A stretch of DNA of 64,000 nucleotides from Terriglobia bacterium. GTDB taxonomy: Bacteria; Acidobacteriota; Terriglobia; Terriglobales; Acidobacteriaceae. Location of the stretch: assembly GCA_032252755.1 (NCBI GenBank), contig JAVUPY010000064.1, positions 37,748 through 101,747 on the forward strand, in the 5' to 3' direction. The notes beneath the pieces are model-generated. The model saw nothing but the letters and a program-made list of their open reading frames with translations. It searched no databases and was not told where the DNA came from. A program made the translations under genes and the position numbers. Positions 60,976 through 64,000 of this stretch are shown one piece after another. Numbering within the stretch: the first letter of the stretch is position 1; every line of letters begins with the position of its first letter.

Positions 60976-61638
60976 ATGTCCGTGTACCCTCATCGCCGGA
61001 GGCGTCCGGTCCTACATTGGGCGCAGCTAGCATTCCTCGCGTTGGGTGTCGCCTTGCTTGGATATGTCGGATATTCGCTGCTGGATAGCACGCTGTTCCA
61101 GTTGTACGAACATTGGCGGTTTGACCGGGCGGTGAATGCGTCGCGTCGGGCACCCATTAAAGAGCAGCCAGGTGTCCCACTGACAATTGATTCGTCGCCC
61201 GAGGAAGTCGGTCGTGCGACGTTCACTGATGGCTCCGTGCTCGGACGGATTGAGATCCGCAGAATTGGCGTATCTGTCATAGTCATGGAAGGCACCGATC
61301 GAAGGACATTGCAACGGGCGGTCGGCCATATCGCGGGAACCTCCCTGCCTGGTCAGCCGGGAAACATCGCCATTGCGGGACACCGCGACACTTTTTTCAG
61401 AGAGTTGCGAAATCTTCGCTTGGGCGATGAGATTACTCTGACGACGCTGGATGGATCGTTGGTTTATGAAGTCGATTCGATGAAGGTAGTTGCAGCAGAT
61501 AACACGGCGGTACTTAACCATTCCACGAGATCAGACCTTACTTTGGTGACCTGCTATCCCTTCTACTTTGTAGGTCCGGCCCCGAGGAGATTCGTGGTGC
61601 ACGCAACAGCGAAAGTGAGTACCGCAAGCGGCAGGTGA
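60976..61638 (+). CDS. Class D-like sortase
   Basis: A 220-residue protein with an N-terminal membrane helix (LAFLALGVALLGYVGYSLLD). The sortase fold has GRIEIRRIGVSVIVMEGTDR and AVGHIAGTSLPGQPGNIAIA; catalytic His136 is in AGHRDTFFREL, Cys193 in TLVTCYPFYFVGPAPRRFVV and Arg204 or Arg205 after it. It cleaves an LPxTA-type signal and transfers the protein to an amine. It starts 13 nt after the VWA gene. Sortases are unusual in Gram-negative bacteria. Confidence 0.92.
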   Translation: MSVYPHRRRRPVLHWAQLAFLALGVALLGYVGYSLLDSTLFQLYEHWRFDRAVNASRRAPIKEQPGVPLTIDSSPEEVGRATFTDGSVLGRIEIRRIGVSVIVMEGTDRRTLQRAVGHIAGTSLPGQPGNIAIAGHRDTFFRELRNLRLGDEITLTTLDGSLVYEVDSMKVVAADNTAVLNHSTRSDLTLVTCYPFYFVGPAPRRFVVHATAKVSTASGR

Positions 61639-61790
61639 TGAGACCTCCTCATTCTCGACGTTGCTCAATACGTGCAGTCGACCAGATATGTCACTATCTG
61701 CGTGATCAGTACTCGCGCTTACTGGCGGTACACAAAGGGCTGAACCTCACGTGATTGCGGGATTCGATGCGAAAAGCGGGAGAATACACT

Positions 61791-62480
61791 ATGCCACGCA
61801 AGCGATGCTACAGATTGCTCAACTTACTGATGATCCTACTTTGCGGCGTAGCGGCAGCGCAGGTTCAACAGGAGAGCAGGACCCTCGTGGTGAATGGACA
61901 GACCGGAAAAGCAACGGTCGTCCAAATCAACGGGAGGACATACATAGACCTGGAAAACCTGGCACGGGTAGCAAATGGCTCAGTGGGTTTTCGCGGGAAG
62001 CAGATCACTCTGACACTACCTTCCATTGCGAGCGCGTCCGAGGAGTCTCCGGCGCCAGAGCGAGAGGCCCATGCCGGTCTTTCGCGGAATTTCAGGACGG
62101 CAGGGATCGAAACGATCGCACGGATGAGGGAGTGGGCAAGTACACTGGCCTACGCCGTACAAAATGGATATGGCGTTACCGAGAACTGGGCGGCCGGGTA
62201 CCGGGATCAGGCTGCAAGCAGCCTCAATTTGGCGACCGCAGCTGCATCTACAGACTCTGACCACGATGCTCTTCAGTTGCTCAATAATGAGTTCGAGGCC
62301 GTCAAACTGTGGAGCAGCAACCTGGTCGATGCGAAGAAATCGATGGACACGGCGAAATATTCTCTCTCTCCCAACGTGCTGCGAGACGAGCCTCTATCCC
62401 AGAAGATCACCACCTGTGGACGCTTCCTGGGGTCGATGTTGGGGAGCGGAGAGTTCAAAGACGACCCTGCGTGTCACTGA
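61791..62480 (+). CDS. Secreted protein with copper-amine-oxidase-N-like domain
   Basis: 229 residues from ATG 61791 (GGGAGAATAC upstream). A signal peptide (LLNLLMILLCGVAAAQVQQE) is followed by RTLVVNGQTGKATVVQINGR, TYIDLENLARVANGSVGFRG, KQITLTLPS, the pattern of the copper amine oxidase N-terminal-like domain, a small envelope fold that is not catalytic. The C-terminal 120 residues are helical (IARMREWASTLAYAVQNGYG, LLNNEFEAVKLWSSNLVDAK) and end with two Cys (TTCGRFLGS, DDPACH). Function unknown. Confidence 0.75.
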   Translation: MPRKRCYRLLNLLMILLCGVAAAQVQQESRTLVVNGQTGKATVVQINGRTYIDLENLARVANGSVGFRGKQITLTLPSIASASEESPAPEREAHAGLSRNFRTAGIETIARMREWASTLAYAVQNGYGVTENWAAGYRDQAASSLNLATAAASTDSDHDALQLLNNEFEAVKLWSSNLVDAKKSMDTAKYSLSPNVLRDEPLSQKITTCGRFLGSMLGSGEFKDDPACH

Positions 62481-62921
62481 GTCTGCGCGAGTTGCGAGTG
62501 GCCCGAGCGAGGCCGGATCCGCAAATCTCTTGCGTTCAGGCGCGAAAATTGAAAGGGGATCGAACGCAGGACTCGACCCCTGTGACAATCATGCATGCTT
62601 CCTTCGGGCCGGGTGTCGTTTCAGACCTTGAAGACGAACCACGAGGTGCTGGGCGGCGCGAGTTCGTGCTCTTATTGGAGCCAGTGCGTCTGTTCTCTTT
62701 CGCTGCAGTACGCTGTTTGATGGCCATGGGCGCTCCCCTTAAGAACCCTATATCTCTCTTTTATTTCTGATAGCAGACACATACAGGGACAATGGACGGT
62801 GTGAGAATCTTGTCTGATTACTCCCGATTTTGCAGGCAGACAGTCTCACACTCCAGAAGCGCGTCACTCTGAACGAGTGAACATTGAGCTGAACTTGCCA
62901 ACAAGCTCTGTTACGCCTCCT
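62481..62921. other. Intergenic region with a two-part dyad
   Basis: No supported gene; ORFs at 62309 and 62536 are shadows. It holds the dyad at 62799-62851. Confidence 0.4.
62799..62851. repeat. Long imperfect dyad
   Basis: GTGTGAGA (62799-62806) pairs with TCTCACAC (62844-62851); inside it TGTCTG (62811-62816) pairs with CAGACA (62837-62842). Without a T run it is not a clear terminator; it could be an RNA structure or binding site near the end of the receiver gene. Confidence 0.45.
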
Positions 62922-63335
62922 TCAACAATAAGGCGGTACTGTTTTCACAGTCGATTGTTTCGGTAGTACCTGCTGCAAACAGCGAAGCAGGTCGTTTGTT
63001 GGGCCATCCTGTTCTATACAAGCATCTACCTGCCTCAGGAGATCTGCCGGGATCTGGCAACTATTCGAGAGTAGGACAACATGTACAGGCTTGACCTGCT
63101 TCATGAATATCAAGAGTTCCGCACCCGAAACTCCGCGGAGGTGATCGCTGGAAAGAACTAGATCGATTTCGTGACTCACGAACAACTGCATGGCTGCATT
63201 TGCGTTCATTGCCGGGAAAACGCGATACCCTGCCGACTCGAGCAGTGCCGTTCGATCCCTGAGTGCCGGCTGTTCCTCGTCGATACATAGGACTGTGATT
63301 TGATTTCTCTCTGGTTCAGAGTAAGTAGACAACAT
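62922..63335 (-). CDS. Degenerate receiver-domain protein
   Basis: 137 residues from ATG 63335. ITVLCIDEEQPALRDRTALL, ESAGYRVFPAMNANAAMQLF and EIDLVLSSDHLRGVSGAELL, IFMKQVKPVHVVLLSNSCQI follow the CheY-like order. At the phosphoacceptor position the alignment gives Ser with Asp one residue later (LSSDHLRG against LLDxxLPG), and the usual KP near the end is replaced by IEQDGP. It is probably a pseudo-receiver that does not accept phosphate in the normal way. Stand-alone, no output domain. Confidence 0.75.
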   Translation of the reverse strand: MLSTYSEPERNQITVLCIDEEQPALRDRTALLESAGYRVFPAMNANAAMQLFVSHEIDLVLSSDHLRGVSGAELLIFMKQVKPVHVVLLSNSCQIPADLLRQVDACIEQDGPTNDLLRCLQQVLPKQSTVKTVPPYC

Positions 63336-63697
63336 ACGTATCCATTCCTCCTTTCCAGAAAATGTCCAGAGCACGGCGTGCCAGTAATGTGCATCACGTT
63401 GGGAGCCATGGCTGTACAAAACAGCACACTTTAATGTGTTTTTTCCTTGGCTGGCTCTCGTGGTTTTTCTCTGCGTCAAACGTTTACCGGTTCATCGGAG
63501 CCCTCCCGCGTGTGCGCCTCCCCCCTTGAGGATGTCCTGATTGTCTCGTCGACGGAGTCGATTATGGCTGAATGGAATGTAACTGAGCATTTTTGCTCAG
63601 ACTACTTTGCACTGTCCGACTATTGTGAGTAGTACCTCGCATCAGGGGTGCGCCTGAGACAAGTGCCTGCTGCGCAAGGGTGGAAGAAGAAGGTGGA
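63336..63697. other. Intergenic region before the SYLF gene
   Basis: No gene is supported. CTGAGC-ATTTTT-GCTCAG at about 63583-63600 is a small perfect dyad upstream of the SYLF gene and could be an operator. Confidence 0.4.
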
Positions 63698-64000
63698 ATG
63701 ATGAAGAAACTCATATTGTTCGTTGTATTACTCGGTGTGACCAGCCTGGGCTGGGGACAATCGGCTCGCGAATCCTCGATCGAAAGGCTGACTAAGGCTG
63801 GCGCGGTCCTGCACGAGATCATGGCGGCGCCCGACAGTGGCATTCCTGAAGAAGTCCTAGAACATGCAAGGTGCGTGGCAGTGGTACCAAGCATGGTCAA
63901 AGGCGGCTTCATATTTGGTGGGGCACATGGACGAGGCGTGGCAACATGCCGAACCGCTGACGGATGGAGTGCGCCGGCGTTCTTCAGTGTTGCGGGCGGC
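63698..64000 (+). CDS. SYLF-domain lipid-binding protein, C-terminus outside the window
   Basis: 101 residues are present from ATG 63698 (or ATG 63701), after GAAGAAGGTGG. A signal peptide (LILFVVLLGVTSLGWGQSAR) is followed by SSIERLTKAGAVLHEIMAAP, GIPEEVLEHARCVAVVPSMV, KGGFIFGGAHGRGVATCRTA and GWSAPAFFSVAGG. This is the start of the SYLF/Ysc84-like domain, which binds lipids or actin in eukaryotes and is a common secreted protein in bacteria. The reading frame is open at the window end. Confidence 0.88.
   Translation, partial: MMKKLILFVVLLGVTSLGWGQSARESSIERLTKAGAVLHEIMAAPDSGIPEEVLEHARCVAVVPSMVKGGFIFGGAHGRGVATCRTADGWSAPAFFSVAGG

Noticed and set aside
62309..62770. 153-codon plus ORF
   Set aside because: Mostly overlaps the gene at 61791-62480 in another frame; composition is not protein-like.

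Overview
The window looks like a chromosome segment of a Gram-negative soil bacterium, most likely an Acidobacteriota member (Terriglobia/Koribacter type). This is an inference from moderately high GC, acidobacterial-style VWFA, SYLF and Met-rich secreted proteins, NtrC-type sigma-54 regulators, and a sortase with an LPxTA substrate in an otherwise Gram-negative gene set. No rRNA or intact tRNA is present to confirm it.

Layout. (1) About 1-11.85 kb is a defence island: two divergent HTH regulators; a frameshifted gene of unknown function; a DarT-like DNA ADP-ribosyltransferase with its NADAR antitoxin, preceded by a PHP/TrlF-like relic; a PaeR7I/XhoI-type restriction-modification pair; a PD-(D/E)XK-like protein; an ImmA/IrrE peptidase with an XRE repressor; and, divergent from these, an operon encoding a 52-residue two-repeat protein, a TIR-like protein, a caspase-like protease and a second TIR-like protein. 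The operon fits a TIR-caspase (type IV Thoeris-like) immune module. The island ends at the 3' part of a tRNA-Ala(GGC), cut at the anticodon loop, as expected for an integration scar. (2) About 12-29 kb is a copper/silver efflux locus: a sigma-54 two-component system (histidine kinase plus GAFTGA activator) faces a CusCBA-type RND system with small Met/Cys/His-rich proteins, a NosL-like protein, two DUF2318 Fe-S-type proteins, an FtsX/MacB-like ABC transporter and a TPR protein. A GG-N10-GC promoter and an upstream dyad lie between the two arms. (3) About 29-32 kb holds a sigma-like protein behind a near-consensus sigma-54 promoter, a secreted protein and decayed DNA. (4) About 32-44.4 kb is a second metal locus: Met-rich proteins, cytochrome c, TolC-type channel, a two-domain-like multicopper oxidase, a Met-rich lipoprotein, a FecR-domain protein and a CHASE2 kinase with a second NtrC-type regulator whose GAFTGA motif reads GAFTSA. 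(5) About 44.9-46.8 kb carries a DUF6223 protein, an ECF sigma factor and a VOC protein, ending at a tRNA-Pro(CGG) 3' fragment next to a broken serine recombinase and an IS1595-like relic. (6) About 48-58.7 kb holds envelope and stress genes, including a tandemly duplicated 250-residue gene with a truncated DUF1254 relic, an intact DUF1254 gene, a periplasmic beta-carbonic anhydrase and several small proteins. (7) About 59-64 kb holds an LPxTA-tailed protein, a VWA protein and a class D-like sortase, then a degenerate receiver protein and a SYLF protein cut by the window end.

The two tRNA fragments have the same polarity, and each begins at the anticodon loop. The simplest reading is successive mobile-element insertions: one bringing the defence genes (right end at 11.85 kb) and one bringing the metal genes (right end at 46.98 kb). 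The copper genes form a coherent set: sensing by sigma-54 two-component systems, RND efflux, oxidation by a multicopper oxidase and buffering by Met/His-rich periplasmic proteins.
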